Shown here piece by piece: positions 45,329-55,425 of a stretch of DNA of 64,000 nucleotides. The stretch spans positions 1 to 64,000 of the forward strand of contig DATIEP010000090.1 of NCBI GenBank assembly GCA_035455745.1. The letters are read 5' to 3'. The position numbers and the translations under genes were made by a program. The number at the start of each line of letters is the position of its first letter. The stretch's first letter is position 1. Under the pieces are notes generated by a model. It saw only the letters and a list, made by a program, of their open reading frames with translations, was not told the origin of the DNA and did not search any database. The stretch comes from JADGGM01 sp027307005 (GTDB lineage Bacteria > Gemmatimonadota > Gemmatimonadetes > Gemmatimonadales > Gemmatimonadaceae).

Positions 45329-46801
45329 ATGCAACTCAGCAAGCTCGTCACGGCGGCGCTCTGCGCGGCCATCCCGGCGATAACCTCGCACGCCGCGAAT
45401 GCCCAGACCGCCGACTCGACGACTGCTCCGGTCTTGACGGTCGAACAGGCCGTCTCGCTGGCACTCCACAATAACCCGACTCATTTGTCGGTGGTGAACG
45501 ATCGTTCGAGCGCCACGGCACTGCGCAAAAACGCGTACGGACAGCTGCTGCCGCGCTTCGACGCCCAACTCTCCGGCAACTACACCAAAGCCGGAGTGGC
45601 GCCGCTGAGTTCGGTGCAGTTCGCCACGCAGTCGGACGTGTACCAGTCGTTCTACGCGCTCGGCCTGACCTACAACCTCAGTTGGGCGACGCTTGTCGGA
45701 CCAAGTCGGCAGAATGCGAACGTCCGCGCAGCCGATGCCGACATTCGCGGTTCGCAGATCAACGTGCAAACAACGGTCACCCAAGACTACCTGACCGTAC
45801 TGCAGGACCAGGCGAAGGTGATCCTGCAAGACACGCTCATCGCGCAAGCGCAGCTGCAGCTGGATCTCGCGAAAGCGAAAGTGGCGGTTGGATCGGGAAC
45901 GCAGTTGGATGTATCGAAGGCGCAGGTCACACTCGGTCAGGCGCAGGTCGCCGCCATCCAGGCGAAGAACCTGGTGGATGTGGACAAGCTGCGGCTCTTC
46001 CAGGAAATGGGCGTGCCCGAACCGCAGAACGTGGATCTCACATCACAGTTCACGGTCGAAGTGCCGAAGTTCAGTCTCGACTCGGTGCTTGCACTTGCCC
46101 GGCTGCAGAATCCGACGCTCAACGCGCTCAAGGTGCGCACCGACGTGGCATCGTTAGACGTGAAGTCGGCGCGAAGCTCGTATTTCCCGTCGCTGCAGGT
46201 CTCTACCGGGATCTCGGGATTCACCGATCAGCTCGCGAATCCCGATGTCCTCATCGGACAGGCGATCCAGGGCGCGCAGGGTTGTTTCTCCGAGGACTCG
46301 CTCCGCGTTCGGACGGGGCTCCCGAGCCTCGGATGCCAAGCCATCACGCCGCAGGTGGCGGCGCAGATTCGCGCCCAAAACAGCCAGTTCCCATTCAATT
46401 TCACCAAGCAGCCATTGTCGGTTACTGCAACGCTGTCGCTTCCCATCTTCGACAACTTCCATCGTGAGCAGACCGTGGAGCAGGCCGAGGCCCTGCGAAA
46501 CGATGCCGATTACAAAGCAAAAGCCCAGGAATTGCAGCTCACGGCCGATGTCACCGCGGCCTATTTGACGCTGCAGGCACAGCTGCAAACCGTCACACTG
46601 CAGGAGCAGAACGCCGCGCAAGCGCGCCAGCAACTGGATCTGGCCGAGGTCAAGTACAAGGCCGGCGCGGCCACGTACCTCGATATCTCGGATGCACAAG
46701 CGACGTTCTCGACCGCCGAGAACGACCGCATCAACTCGATCTACCAGTACCACAAGGCGTTCGCCGCGCTCGAAGGCGCGGTGGGCCACCCACTGCGTTA
46801 A
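45329..46801 (+). CDS. TolC-family outer-membrane efflux protein
   Basis: 490 aa with a signal peptide (cleavage near NAQTA). The TolC/OEP fold is shown by two related helical halves. The first has LTVEQAVSLALHNNP, TQDYLTVLQDQAK and QLDLAKAKVAVGSGTQLDVS. The second has LDSVLALARLQNPTLNAL, EAEALRND-like helices and the mirrored motif ARQQLDLAEVKYKAGAATYLDIS. The periplasmic entrance would pair with the MacA-like protein. It starts the export cluster; the MacA gene follows 11 bp later. No copy of the dispersed octamer lies inside it, unlike its downstream neighbours. Confidence 0.93.
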   Translation: MQLSKLVTAALCAAIPAITSHAANAQTADSTTAPVLTVEQAVSLALHNNPTHLSVVNDRSSATALRKNAYGQLLPRFDAQLSGNYTKAGVAPLSSVQFATQSDVYQSFYALGLTYNLSWATLVGPSRQNANVRAADADIRGSQINVQTTVTQDYLTVLQDQAKVILQDTLIAQAQLQLDLAKAKVAVGSGTQLDVSKAQVTLGQAQVAAIQAKNLVDVDKLRLFQEMGVPEPQNVDLTSQFTVEVPKFSLDSVLALARLQNPTLNALKVRTDVASLDVKSARSSYFPSLQVSTGISGFTDQLANPDVLIGQAIQGAQGCFSEDSLRVRTGLPSLGCQAITPQVAAQIRAQNSQFPFNFTKQPLSVTATLSLPIFDNFHREQTVEQAEALRNDADYKAKAQELQLTADVTAAYLTLQAQLQTVTLQEQNAAQARQQLDLAEVKYKAGAATYLDISDAQATFSTAENDRINSIYQYHKAFAALEGAVGHPLR

Positions 46802-46812
46802 CAGGAACACCC

Positions 46813-48114
46813 ATGACTAAAGGGGCGAAGTTAGGCGTTGCCGGTGTGCTCGTCGCGATCGTCGCCGGCGTGCTCGTGCTCGCGGCGGCGACGCGCGGGA
46901 ACAAACCGACGGAGGTCCGCGAAGAGAAGGTGCAACGACGCGACCTCGTGGCGTCTGTCACCGCCAGCGGCCAGGTGGAACCCAAGTCCAAGGCCGACAT
47001 CTCGTCCGATGTGAGCGGGCGCATCGTCAAGCTCGCCGTGAAGGAAGGCGACATGGTCAAGAAGGGGCAGTTCCTGCTGCAGATCGACCCGGCCACGTAT
47101 CAGGCCGCGGTCCAACAGCAGGCTGCCGCAGTCGCGAGCTCGCGCGCGGATCTCATGCGCGCCAAGGCGAACCTCGAGCAGTCGCAGAGCGCGCTGCGCC
47201 GGTCGCAGGACATCAAGAAACAGAATCCAACGTTCGTGTCCGATGACCAGATGGAGCAGTTGAGCACTACCGTCGATGTGAACCAGGCGCTCTACAACTC
47301 CGCGCAACACGCTGTGGACCAGGCCCAGGCAGGCCTCAAGAATGCGGAGGCAAGTCTCGCGAAGACGACCATCGTCGCCCCGATGAGCGGCCAGGTGACG
47401 CGGCTCAACGTGCAGCAAGGCGAGACGGCGATCCAGGGCGAGTTCAACAAGGACGCGGCGCTGTTGCTGACGGTCAGCGACATGAAAGCGCTCGAGACCA
47501 AGGTCAAGGTGGACGAGACCGACGTCGCGCGCATCCAGGTGGGCGACTCGGCGCAAGTCGAGATCGACGCCTTCCCGGACACGACCTTCGTCGGAAAGGT
47601 GGTCGAGATCGCCAACAGCTCGCTCACCGACCCCACGGCGACGACCACGGCCAGCACTACGGGCGACCAAGCCGTTGATTACTACGTGAAGGTGCAGCTG
47701 CTCAATCCGCCGCCCGACACGCGGCCGGACTTTTCGGCCACCGCGAAGATCATCACCGACACGCGCAAGAACGTGTTGAGCATTCCGATCATCGCGCTGA
47801 CGGTGCGCGAGCACCAGGACACGACGTTAGGCGACACCGCTCAGCTCGCCATGGGCGGCCGCCAGCCGGCCAAGCAGGTGGGCCAGCGGGACGTCGAGGG
47901 CGTGTTCGTGATCGGCAAGGACAACAAGGTCGTGTTCCGTCCGGTCAAGGTCGGCGTGGCGGGCGAGGAATACTTCGAGGTGTTGAGCGGCTTGAACGAA
48001 GGCGACAACATCGTCGCGGGCAGCTATCAGGCCATTCGCGACCTCAAGGAGGGCATGCAGGTGAAGGAGACCAAGACGGACACGACGAAGGCGAAAAAGG
48101 AGAGTGGCTCGTGA
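46813..48114 (+). CDS. MacA/HlyD-type membrane fusion protein
   Basis: 433 aa with an N-terminal membrane helix (GVLVAIVAGVLVLAAA), biotinyl-lipoyl-like segments, a coiled hairpin (AAVASSRADLMRAKANLEQ and on) and a beta-barrel domain. VRPVKVG-type C-terminal strands complete the adaptor. It links the MacB-like permease to the TolC-like channel. A Lys-rich tail (KKESGS) is odd but harmless. It overlaps the ATPase gene by 4 bp. Confidence 0.92.
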   Translation: MTKGAKLGVAGVLVAIVAGVLVLAAATRGNKPTEVREEKVQRRDLVASVTASGQVEPKSKADISSDVSGRIVKLAVKEGDMVKKGQFLLQIDPATYQAAVQQQAAAVASSRADLMRAKANLEQSQSALRRSQDIKKQNPTFVSDDQMEQLSTTVDVNQALYNSAQHAVDQAQAGLKNAEASLAKTTIVAPMSGQVTRLNVQQGETAIQGEFNKDAALLLTVSDMKALETKVKVDETDVARIQVGDSAQVEIDAFPDTTFVGKVVEIANSSLTDPTATTTASTTGDQAVDYYVKVQLLNPPPDTRPDFSATAKIITDTRKNVLSIPIIALTVREHQDTTLGDTAQLAMGGRQPAKQVGQRDVEGVFVIGKDNKVVFRPVKVGVAGEEYFEVLSGLNEGDNIVAGSYQAIRDLKEGMQVKETKTDTTKAKKESGS

Positions 48115-48905
48115 CCGCTGATGTGCGCGACATCCCGCTCAGCACCACCGGCGAACGGCAGGCGGTGGTCGGGAATGTGGGAGCGGTCCCGGGTCAGGAC
48201 TGGGTCATCGTGACGCGCGGGATCACGCGCGACTACGACATGGGCGGCGAAGTCGTGCGCGCGCTGCGCGGGGTCGACCTGGCCGTTCGGCGCAACGAGT
48301 ACGTGGCCATCATGGGTCCGTCGGGCTCCGGCAAGTCGACGCTCATGAATCTGGTGGGCTGCCTCGACACACCGACCTCCGGCGAGTACTGGCTCAACGG
48401 CTCGCTCGTGTCGGACATGAAGGACGACGCGTTGGCGCGGGTGCGCAACCGCGAGATCGGGTTCGTGTTCCAGACGTTCAACCTGCTGCCGCGGGCCACG
48501 GCGTTGCACAACGTGGAGCTGCCGCTCGTGTACGCCGGCGTCGGGTCGGCGGAGCGGAAGAAGCGAGCCGTGGAAGCCCTCGAGCGGGTGCAGCTGAAGG
48601 ACCGCATGGACCACCGGCCTAACGAGCTGTCCGGCGGCCAGCGGCAGCGCGTGGCCATCGCGCGCGCGTTGGTGAATCAGCCCGCGATTCTCCTGGCCGA
48701 CGAGCCGACCGGCAACCTCGACTCGGCGACGTCGGAAGAAATCATGCGCGTGTTCGAGGAGCTCGCCGCTGCGGGTCAGACGGTGATCATGGTCACGCAC
48801 GAATCCGAGATCGCGGCGCACGCGCGGCGCGTCGTGGTGCTTCGCGACGGGCGCATCTCGTCCGACGAACGGCGCGAGCACTTCGTCAAGCGGCTGGAGA
48901 AGTAG
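48111..48905 (+). CDS. MacB/LolD-type ABC transporter ATPase
   Basis: 264 aa. Walker A GPSGSGKST is at 69-77, the signature LSGGQRQR near 167, Walker B LLADEPTGNLD near 187 and the switch His in VTHESE. A 40-residue N-terminal extension precedes the usual start of the family. It is the only ABC ATPase encoded in this window, so it may serve the several permeases without their own. GTG overlaps the MacA stop. Confidence 0.95.
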   Translation: MTADVRDIPLSTTGERQAVVGNVGAVPGQDWVIVTRGITRDYDMGGEVVRALRGVDLAVRRNEYVAIMGPSGSGKSTLMNLVGCLDTPTSGEYWLNGSLVSDMKDDALARVRNREIGFVFQTFNLLPRATALHNVELPLVYAGVGSAERKKRAVEALERVQLKDRMDHRPNELSGGQRQRVAIARALVNQPAILLADEPTGNLDSATSEEIMRVFEELAAAGQTVIMVTHESEIAAHARRVVVLRDGRISSDERREHFVKRLEK

Positions 48906-48908
48906 CTC

Positions 48909-50153
48909 GTGCCGCTGTTCGAGGCGGTGCGTCTCGCGCTGGCGCAGATCCGCGTCCAGAAGCTGAAGAGCTTCTTCACGCTGTTAGGCGTGACCATCGG
49001 CGTGATGTTCCTCATCGCCGTCGTGTCGATCGTCCAGGGCATGTCGAACTACGTCACCAACGCGGTGGCCGGCAAGTTCCTGGGCGTGAACACGGCCACG
49101 CTGCGCAGCTTCCCCAACTTCCAGACCGGCAACGTCACCGAGGCGATGTGGCGCATGTGGATGCGCCGTCCGCCGATCACGATCGCCGACGCCTACGCCG
49201 TGCGCGACGCGCTCCCGCCGGGCGCCGGTTGGGCGATCGATGACATGCGGTGGGTCAACGCCGAGAGCAAATACACGAATGGCGGGCCGCAGTTGCTGGC
49301 CCACGCGGCCACGCCGCAGCTGTTCACGATCAAGAACCTCAAGGTCACCGAAGGCCGCATCTACAACGAGGAGGAAGAGCAGTTAGGCCTTCCCGTCGCC
49401 GTGATCGGCGTCGAGACGCAGCAGTACTATTTCCCCAACGTCGATCCGATCGGGCGCGACATCAAAATCGGCGGGCTGCCGTTCCGCGTGATCGGCGTGC
49501 TGGACAAACAGGGCACGGTGTTCGGGCAGCCGCTGGACCGCGTGGTCTATGCGCCGTTTCACTCGGCCATGCAGCGCTTCACCGGGGCGCGCGTCAACTT
49601 GGCGGGCGTGCTCGTGCAGGCGCCGTCGCCGGCGGCCATGGACGACATTCAGGAGACGGTCACCGAAGTCATGCGCCAGCGGCACAAGCTGCATCCGTCG
49701 CAGGAAAACGACTTCGTGGTCGAGACGTCGGCGTCGGCGCTGAGCGCGTGGGACAAGATCCGGGGCTACCTGGTCGCCGCGGGCATTTTCTTGCCGGCGA
49801 TCGGCCTCGTGGTGGGCGGCATCGTGATCATGAACATCATGCTCGTCGCCGTGGCCGAGCGGACGCGCGAGATCGGAATTCGCAAGTCGTTAGGCGCGCG
49901 CCGGCGCGACGTGATGGCGCAGTTCCTCGCCGAGGCCACGACGCTCAGCATCGTCGGCGCGGCGATCGGCATCGGCCTGGGATTCGGCCTCTCCCAGATT
50001 CTATCGTCCGCGTTCAATCTGCCATCCGGCGTCGCGCCGTGGTCCATCGTCGTGGCGCTTGCGTTAGGCGGTGGCGTGGGCATCGTCTCCGGCATCTATC
50101 CGGCCAGCCGCGCGTCGCGGCTCGACCCGATCGTCGCGCTGCGGTCGGAGTGA
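48909..50153 (+). CDS. MacB-like permease 1
   Basis: 414 aa from GTG 48909. The N-terminal helix includes FFTLLGVTIGVMFLIAVV, then a MacB_PCD periplasmic domain. The C-terminal three-helix FtsX domain has REIGIRKSLGARRRDVMAQFL and ends ASRLDPIVALRSE. It follows the ATPase by 3 bp. This is most likely the primary partner of the MacB ATPase. Confidence 0.92.
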   Translation: MPLFEAVRLALAQIRVQKLKSFFTLLGVTIGVMFLIAVVSIVQGMSNYVTNAVAGKFLGVNTATLRSFPNFQTGNVTEAMWRMWMRRPPITIADAYAVRDALPPGAGWAIDDMRWVNAESKYTNGGPQLLAHAATPQLFTIKNLKVTEGRIYNEEEEQLGLPVAVIGVETQQYYFPNVDPIGRDIKIGGLPFRVIGVLDKQGTVFGQPLDRVVYAPFHSAMQRFTGARVNLAGVLVQAPSPAAMDDIQETVTEVMRQRHKLHPSQENDFVVETSASALSAWDKIRGYLVAAGIFLPAIGLVVGGIVIMNIMLVAVAERTREIGIRKSLGARRRDVMAQFLAEATTLSIVGAAIGIGLGFGLSQILSSAFNLPSGVAPWSIVVALALGGGVGIVSGIYPASRASRLDPIVALRSE

Positions 50154-50157
50154 CGCC

Positions 50158-51417
50158 GTGAAGATCCTCGACCGGCTGAAGATGCTGTCCGAAGGCGTCG
50201 TCATCGCGTTCGACTCCATTCGCGTCAACAAGGTGCGCGCCGCCCTGACCATCCTCGGCATCGCCGTCGGCGTGTTCGTGGTCACCGGGATGTCGGCCAC
50301 CGTGCAAGGCATCAATTCCGGCGTGTCGGCCAGTCTCGCGGCGGCAGGCCCAACGACGTTCTTCGTGACGCGTTGGCCGGCCGCGATCAACTCGTGCAAT
50401 GGCTCGGCCGACAGTTGCCCGTGGCGCCACAACGAGCCGCTGAGCCTCGACGACGCGCACGTGATCCTGCGCCAGCCCGGCATTCAGAGCGTGATCGTGC
50501 ACGTCGGCTCGTCGGCGCAGGTCAAGTACCGCGGCAACAACCTGCCCTCGGCACGGGTCGATGCCTACACGGCCGACTGGACCGAAGTGAACGGCGGCGA
50601 CATGGCCGCGGGCCGCAATTTCACGCAGGGCGAGAATACCGACGCGTCGGCAGTGGTCGTGATCAACGTCGCGCTGCGCAAGCAGCTCTTCCCCGACCTG
50701 GAAAATGCCCAGGCGATCGGCAAGGAGATCATGATCGGCGCCAATCCGTTCCGGGTGATCGGCATCTGGGACCAGACGGGAAGCCTCTTCGACGACGCCG
50801 ACGAGCCCAAGGCCACGGTGCCGTTCGAAGCGGCGTATCGGAAGCTGCGCTTCGGCATCCGCTGGCTGGACCTCACGGTCAAGCCGCGTGATGGCGTTCC
50901 GCAGGACGTTGCCATGGACCAGGCGATCGCGGCGCTACGCGTTCGCCGGCAGCTCAAGCCGGCGCAGGACAACACCTTCTTCGTGAGCACGCCGGAAAAG
51001 GTGATGGAGCTGTACAACGACATCGTCGGCAAGTTCTTCTCGTTCATGATCGGCCTGTCGGCCATCGGCCTCATGGTCGGCGGCGTCGGCGTGATCGCGA
51101 TCATGATGATCAGCGTCACCGAACGCACGCGCGAAATCGGCGTCCGGAAGGCGTTAGGCGCAACGCGCGGCACGATCCTCTGGCAGTTCCTGGTCGAGGC
51201 GGCCACGCTCACCATGATCGGCGCCGTCGCCGGGTTGGTGGTCGGCGGCGCGCTCACGTACGTCATCCGCGCGAACACGTCGATCAAGGCGTCGATCCCG
51301 CCGCTGGCGATTGTGGTGGCGTTGGCGGCGGCCGCGCTCACCGGGATTTTGTTCGGGCTGTTCCCGGCCTATCGCGCAGCCCGGCTCGATCCGGTCGAAG
51401 CACTCCGCTACGAGTAG
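50158..51417 (+). CDS. MacB-like permease 2
   Basis: 419 aa from GTG 50158, 4 bp after permease 1. It has the same topology, with the first helix AALTILGIAVGVFVVTG, the FtsX domain with MMISVTERTREIGVRKALGA and the end ARLDPVEALRYE. Tandem permeases may form a heterodimer with permease 1, since MacB works as a dimer. The periplasmic domain is clearly different in sequence from permease 1. Confidence 0.92.
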   Translation: MKILDRLKMLSEGVVIAFDSIRVNKVRAALTILGIAVGVFVVTGMSATVQGINSGVSASLAAAGPTTFFVTRWPAAINSCNGSADSCPWRHNEPLSLDDAHVILRQPGIQSVIVHVGSSAQVKYRGNNLPSARVDAYTADWTEVNGGDMAAGRNFTQGENTDASAVVVINVALRKQLFPDLENAQAIGKEIMIGANPFRVIGIWDQTGSLFDDADEPKATVPFEAAYRKLRFGIRWLDLTVKPRDGVPQDVAMDQAIAALRVRRQLKPAQDNTFFVSTPEKVMELYNDIVGKFFSFMIGLSAIGLMVGGVGVIAIMMISVTERTREIGVRKALGATRGTILWQFLVEAATLTMIGAVAGLVVGGALTYVIRANTSIKASIPPLAIVVALAAAALTGILFGLFPAYRAARLDPVEALRYE

Positions 51418-51449
51418 GGGCGCCCGGCAACCGACGCCCGGCAACACGC

Positions 51450-52646
51450 ATGCGCGATCGTCGATTCCCGTTTCTCGCACTGATGGCGGAGGGCGCGACG
51501 AGCGCCATCGACGCGCTCCAGGCGAGGACGCTGCGCACGACCCTCCTGCTGATGATCGTGGCCGCGAACGTGTGCGCCGCGCTGGTTGCCGGCGCCGCGA
51601 CGCGCGGCGTCGCCGTGCGCGCCCGGGATGACGCGGTCCGCGACGGCGCCCGCGGATTCGTGGTCTATCCGTGGCGCGGCATCGTGGGCGCCGGCGCTCC
51701 GTTAGGCAGCGAGGACGCGCGCGCGGCGAGTGCCCTACCCCAGGTCGCGGGCGCGGCGGCGCACCAGGCGGTGTGGCTGCCCGTGGGCGACGACGCACAC
51801 GCGGCCGCCGCGGCCATCGTCGACGGGTACGACAGCGCCGGATCCGTGCTCGCCGACGCCGACCTGTTGCGCGGCCGCTGGTTCAGCGCCGATGAAAATG
51901 CGCGCGCGGCGCCCGTGGTGGCGCTCGGCGACCGCCTCGCCGCGCGCGTCGCCCGCCGGGGCGGTCCGTTAGGCGCGCAGATTTATCTCGCCCACCGCCG
52001 GTTCCGCGTGATCGGCGTGTACCACGACACGGCGCCCGGCTTCCACGCCATCGTGCCCCTCGAGACCGTGCGCCGCCGGCTCGGCGCCGCGCCCGAGTGG
52101 ACCGATATCGTCGTCCGTGCGCGCGACGGCGTCGCCCTCGACGACGCCGAGCGTGCGGTGGCCGCCCGGCTCGCCCGCGACCGGCAGTCCGGCGACGCAC
52201 CGCGCGTCGTCATCGCCGGCGCCGATCGCCTGCGGGCCGGCGCCCGCATCGTCCCGTTCGTCTCGCGCGCGACGACGCTCGAGCTCGCCGCCATTGGCCT
52301 AACGTTGGCCGGCCTCGCCCTCGCCGCCGTCGTGATGCGCAGCGTGCGCGACCGCACGCGCGAAATCGGCCTGCGCAAGGTGCTCGGCGCCACCCGCGCG
52401 GCCATCCTCCTCGAGACGGTCGCCGAGTCGACGACGCTCGCGACCATCGGCGGCGCCGCCGGGCTCGCCGCCGGACGCGTGATCGCGATGCTCCTCGCCG
52501 GCACGACGCCGATTCCCGCATCGGTGAGCGTGGCCGCCGGGCTCACCGCCGTGTGCCTAACGATCGCCGGCGGCGCCGCGTTCGGCGCACTGCCGGGACT
52601 CCGCGCCGCCCGGCTCGACGCCCTCCAGGCGCTGCACGCCAGGTAG
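51450..52646 (+). CDS. MacB-like permease 3, divergent
   Basis: 398 aa from ATG 51450. The N-terminal helix TLLLMIVAANVCAALVAG and a shorter, Ala/Arg-rich periplasmic domain precede an FtsX domain, DRTREIGLRKVLGATRAAIL, ending ARLDALQALHAR. It is more diverged than its neighbours and has higher GC. It may be a regulatory or degenerate partner of permeases 1 and 2. It is the last plus-strand gene of the cluster and ends 61 bp from a convergent gene. Confidence 0.82.
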   Translation: MRDRRFPFLALMAEGATSAIDALQARTLRTTLLLMIVAANVCAALVAGAATRGVAVRARDDAVRDGARGFVVYPWRGIVGAGAPLGSEDARAASALPQVAGAAAHQAVWLPVGDDAHAAAAAIVDGYDSAGSVLADADLLRGRWFSADENARAAPVVALGDRLAARVARRGGPLGAQIYLAHRRFRVIGVYHDTAPGFHAIVPLETVRRRLGAAPEWTDIVVRARDGVALDDAERAVAARLARDRQSGDAPRVVIAGADRLRAGARIVPFVSRATTLELAAIGLTLAGLALAAVVMRSVRDRTREIGLRKVLGATRAAILLETVAESTTLATIGGAAGLAAGRVIAMLLAGTTPIPASVSVAAGLTAVCLTIAGGAAFGALPGLRAARLDALQALHAR

Positions 52647-52707
52647 CCCGGCTCGAGAGTACGACCGCGGTTCCCGGCCGACCGGCTCGCAGACGCGCCG
52701 GCGAACG

Positions 52708-55425
52708 CTACTCGTTCCGGATCGCGATCACGGGGTCCACGCGAGCCGCCCGGCGCGCCGGCACCACGGCAGCAATGACGGCGACGACGCCGAGTGCGAT
52801 GGCCACGCCGGCGAACGTGACCGGATCGTTAGGCCCGACCTCGTACCACATCGACCGGGCCAGACGCGCCAGCGCGAACGCCGCCGCGAGGCCGATGGCG
52901 ACGCCGGCACACACCATGGGCGCGGTTTCCCGCACCACGAGGCGGCGCACGTCGTTCGGCCGGGCGCCGAGCGCCAGTCGGATGCCGATCTCCCTCGTGC
53001 GTTGGGCCACCGCGTACGACAGCACGCCGAACACGCCCGTGGCCGCGAGCAGGAGCGCAATGCTCGCGAAGGTGCCGAGCAGGATCGCGATGAGGCTGTC
53101 GCCGGCCATGGAGCGGCTCATGACTTCGTCCATCGTACTGACGTTGGCGAGCGCGATGTTGGGATCCATGGCGTGCAGCTCGCGCCGGACGACATCGAGG
53201 GCGTCCCTCGCTCCCCCGCGAGCGCGCACGGTCACGATCCCCTGATGCCATGCGTTGTGCTGCGCGTACGGCACCCACACCAACGACCGGCTCGAATCGG
53301 CGGCGCCGTAATACTTGACGTCGCGGACCACGCCGACGATCTCGCGCTCGACCTTTTCGTCGCGCGAGGACATGGCGCGCCGGCCGATCGAATTCTCCGT
53401 GCCGAACATTCGCTTGGCGAACGTCTGGTTGACGATCATCACCGGCGGCGCGCCGGTGTCGTCCGTTAGGCGAAAGTCGCGGCCCGCCACCAGCGGGAGG
53501 CCCAGGGCGGCGAAATACCCCGGCGTGGCGACGTTCCAGTTGATCGACACTTCGTTGGCCGGCACCGGATCGCGCCCCTCGGCCACCATCTCGCGGCCCA
53601 GGTAGAATCCGCCGCCGCCTAACGGACTGGCGCTGGCGATGCCGGCGGCCTCGATGCCGGCCGCAGACGCCAGCCGCTCGCGCAGCTGGTACAGAAACCC
53701 CACCACTTTGCCCGGCGTGTCGTACTTGATGGCGGGCAATGCGATGGATGCTGTCAGCACGTGCTGCCGGTCGAACCCGGGGTCGACGCGACGCAGATGC
53801 TCGATGCTCCGCACCGCGAGCCCCGCGCCGACCAGCAGGATCACCGACAGCGCCAGCTCCGCCGTGACCAGGATCCGGCGCGTCCTGGCGCTGCCGCGGC
53901 CGGCGCTCGTCCGGGCGCCGCTTTCACCCATCACGACGTGGCTCCGCTGCCGCACGGCATGCACCGCGGGCGCCAGCCCGAACAGAATGGACACGCCGGC
54001 CGAAATCGCGACGGCAAAACCCAGCGTCCATCGATCCAGCGATGCCGCTTCGATGCGCGGCACGTCGGGCGGCGCGATGGCCACGAGACCCTTGACCATC
54101 CAGATCGCAACGGCAACGCCGAGCAGACCTCCGGCCAAGCCCAGCGCGCCGCTCTCGACGAGGCTTTGTCTCACGAGCCGCCAGCGGCTCGCGCCCAACG
54201 CCACGCGCACCGCGAGCTCGCGCTGGCGCGCCGCCGCCCGTGCGAGCAGCAGGTTGGCCACGTTCACGCAGCCGATGAGCAGCAGCAGCGACACGGCGCC
54301 CAACAGGAGCCACAACGTGCGCGGTGTCGATGAGCCGAGTATCGCCTGGCTGATCGGGACCGGAACGGTCGTCACACCACGCCGGATGTCCGGATGCTCG
54401 GCGGCCACGCGCGCGGCGAGCGTCGCCATGGCGGCGCGCGTGCTCTCGAGCGTCGCGCCGGGTGCGAGACGCGCGATTGCCTCGAAGACGAAATTGTCGC
54501 GTCGCTGCAGGTCGGGACCGAGCTCCGACGCGATGCGCAGCGGCATCCACAGATCGACGTCGATCGGCCACCGCGCGTCGCGCGGCAGCACGCCGACCAC
54601 GGTCTGCTTGATCGCGTTGATCTCGACCGCATGACCGATGATGTCGGGCCGCGCTCCGAACTGGCTGCGCCAGAGGCGATCGGAGATGACCACCGGATAT
54701 CCCGCATCCGCCGCGTAGTCCGACGCGCGCAGCTCCCTGCCTAACTCTTGCCTGACGCCGAGCGCGGCGAAGAACTGCGGGCTCACCGCCGCGGCCGAGA
54801 CGCGGATCGGCTCGCCGGGTCCGGTGAGATCCATGTCCTGCGGCCGGTACACCGCCACGGACGAGAAGACGTGCTGGTCGCGCCAGTCCATGAAGTCGGC
54901 GTAGGTGACGGACCAGGCTTCGTCGGTGCCGATTTTCCGGGAGTCGGGCTCCACGACCCGTCCGGCGTCGGGGAACGGCAGCGGCGCCAGGAGCACCGAG
55001 CGAACCACGCTGAAGATCGCGGTCGTCGACCCGATGCCTAACGCAAGGGTGACGATGGCCGCCGCCGTGAACGCGACGCTCCGGCGCAGCGAGCGGACGG
55101 CCTGCGCGGCCTCGTGCAGGATGATCGACATCCGATCCTCCGCGGACATCCGCGGTGCGGGTGATGGGGCCACGCGCCCCGATCGGTGCGCGGCCACCGA
55201 GCGCCATCGTTCGATGACCACCAACGCCACGAGATCGAGCGCGCCGCGGAGCCACACGCGAAACGGCCGCTCGGCCGAGTCGCGCGCATCGATGAGGCGG
55301 TCGCGGTGGAACACGGCGATTGCGGCGCCGTAGCGCGCGCGGAACTCGCGCGGCAGCAGCCGGATGAGCCAGCGCCACGCGCGCGGCACGCGCACCGGCC
55401 TGCGCTCGTTCGGCGTGCGCGTCAC
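52708..55425 (-). CDS. ADOP-type fused permease with N-terminal PadR-linked domain
   Basis: 905 aa. A cytoplasmic N-terminal part of about 90 residues (LLPREFRARYGAAIAVFHRD and on) is typical of ADOP permeases whose genes follow a PadR gene. Two MacB-like modules then repeat (LGIGSTTAIFSVV; REIGIRLALGARPNDVRRLV), ending ARVDPVIAIRNE. It overlaps the PadR gene by 4 bp, so the two are one operon. It lacks its own ATPase. Its paralogue in this window is at 29.2-31.8 kb. Confidence 0.9.
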   Translation of the reverse strand: MTRTPNERRPVRVPRAWRWLIRLLPREFRARYGAAIAVFHRDRLIDARDSAERPFRVWLRGALDLVALVVIERWRSVAAHRSGRVAPSPAPRMSAEDRMSIILHEAAQAVRSLRRSVAFTAAAIVTLALGIGSTTAIFSVVRSVLLAPLPFPDAGRVVEPDSRKIGTDEAWSVTYADFMDWRDQHVFSSVAVYRPQDMDLTGPGEPIRVSAAAVSPQFFAALGVRQELGRELRASDYAADAGYPVVISDRLWRSQFGARPDIIGHAVEINAIKQTVVGVLPRDARWPIDVDLWMPLRIASELGPDLQRRDNFVFEAIARLAPGATLESTRAAMATLAARVAAEHPDIRRGVTTVPVPISQAILGSSTPRTLWLLLGAVSLLLLIGCVNVANLLLARAAARQRELAVRVALGASRWRLVRQSLVESGALGLAGGLLGVAVAIWMVKGLVAIAPPDVPRIEAASLDRWTLGFAVAISAGVSILFGLAPAVHAVRQRSHVVMGESGARTSAGRGSARTRRILVTAELALSVILLVGAGLAVRSIEHLRRVDPGFDRQHVLTASIALPAIKYDTPGKVVGFLYQLRERLASAAGIEAAGIASASPLGGGGFYLGREMVAEGRDPVPANEVSINWNVATPGYFAALGLPLVAGRDFRLTDDTGAPPVMIVNQTFAKRMFGTENSIGRRAMSSRDEKVEREIVGVVRDVKYYGAADSSRSLVWVPYAQHNAWHQGIVTVRARGGARDALDVVRRELHAMDPNIALANVSTMDEVMSRSMAGDSLIAILLGTFASIALLLAATGVFGVLSYAVAQRTREIGIRLALGARPNDVRRLVVRETAPMVCAGVAIGLAAAFALARLARSMWYEVGPNDPVTFAGVAIALGVVAVIAAVVPARRAARVDPVIAIRNE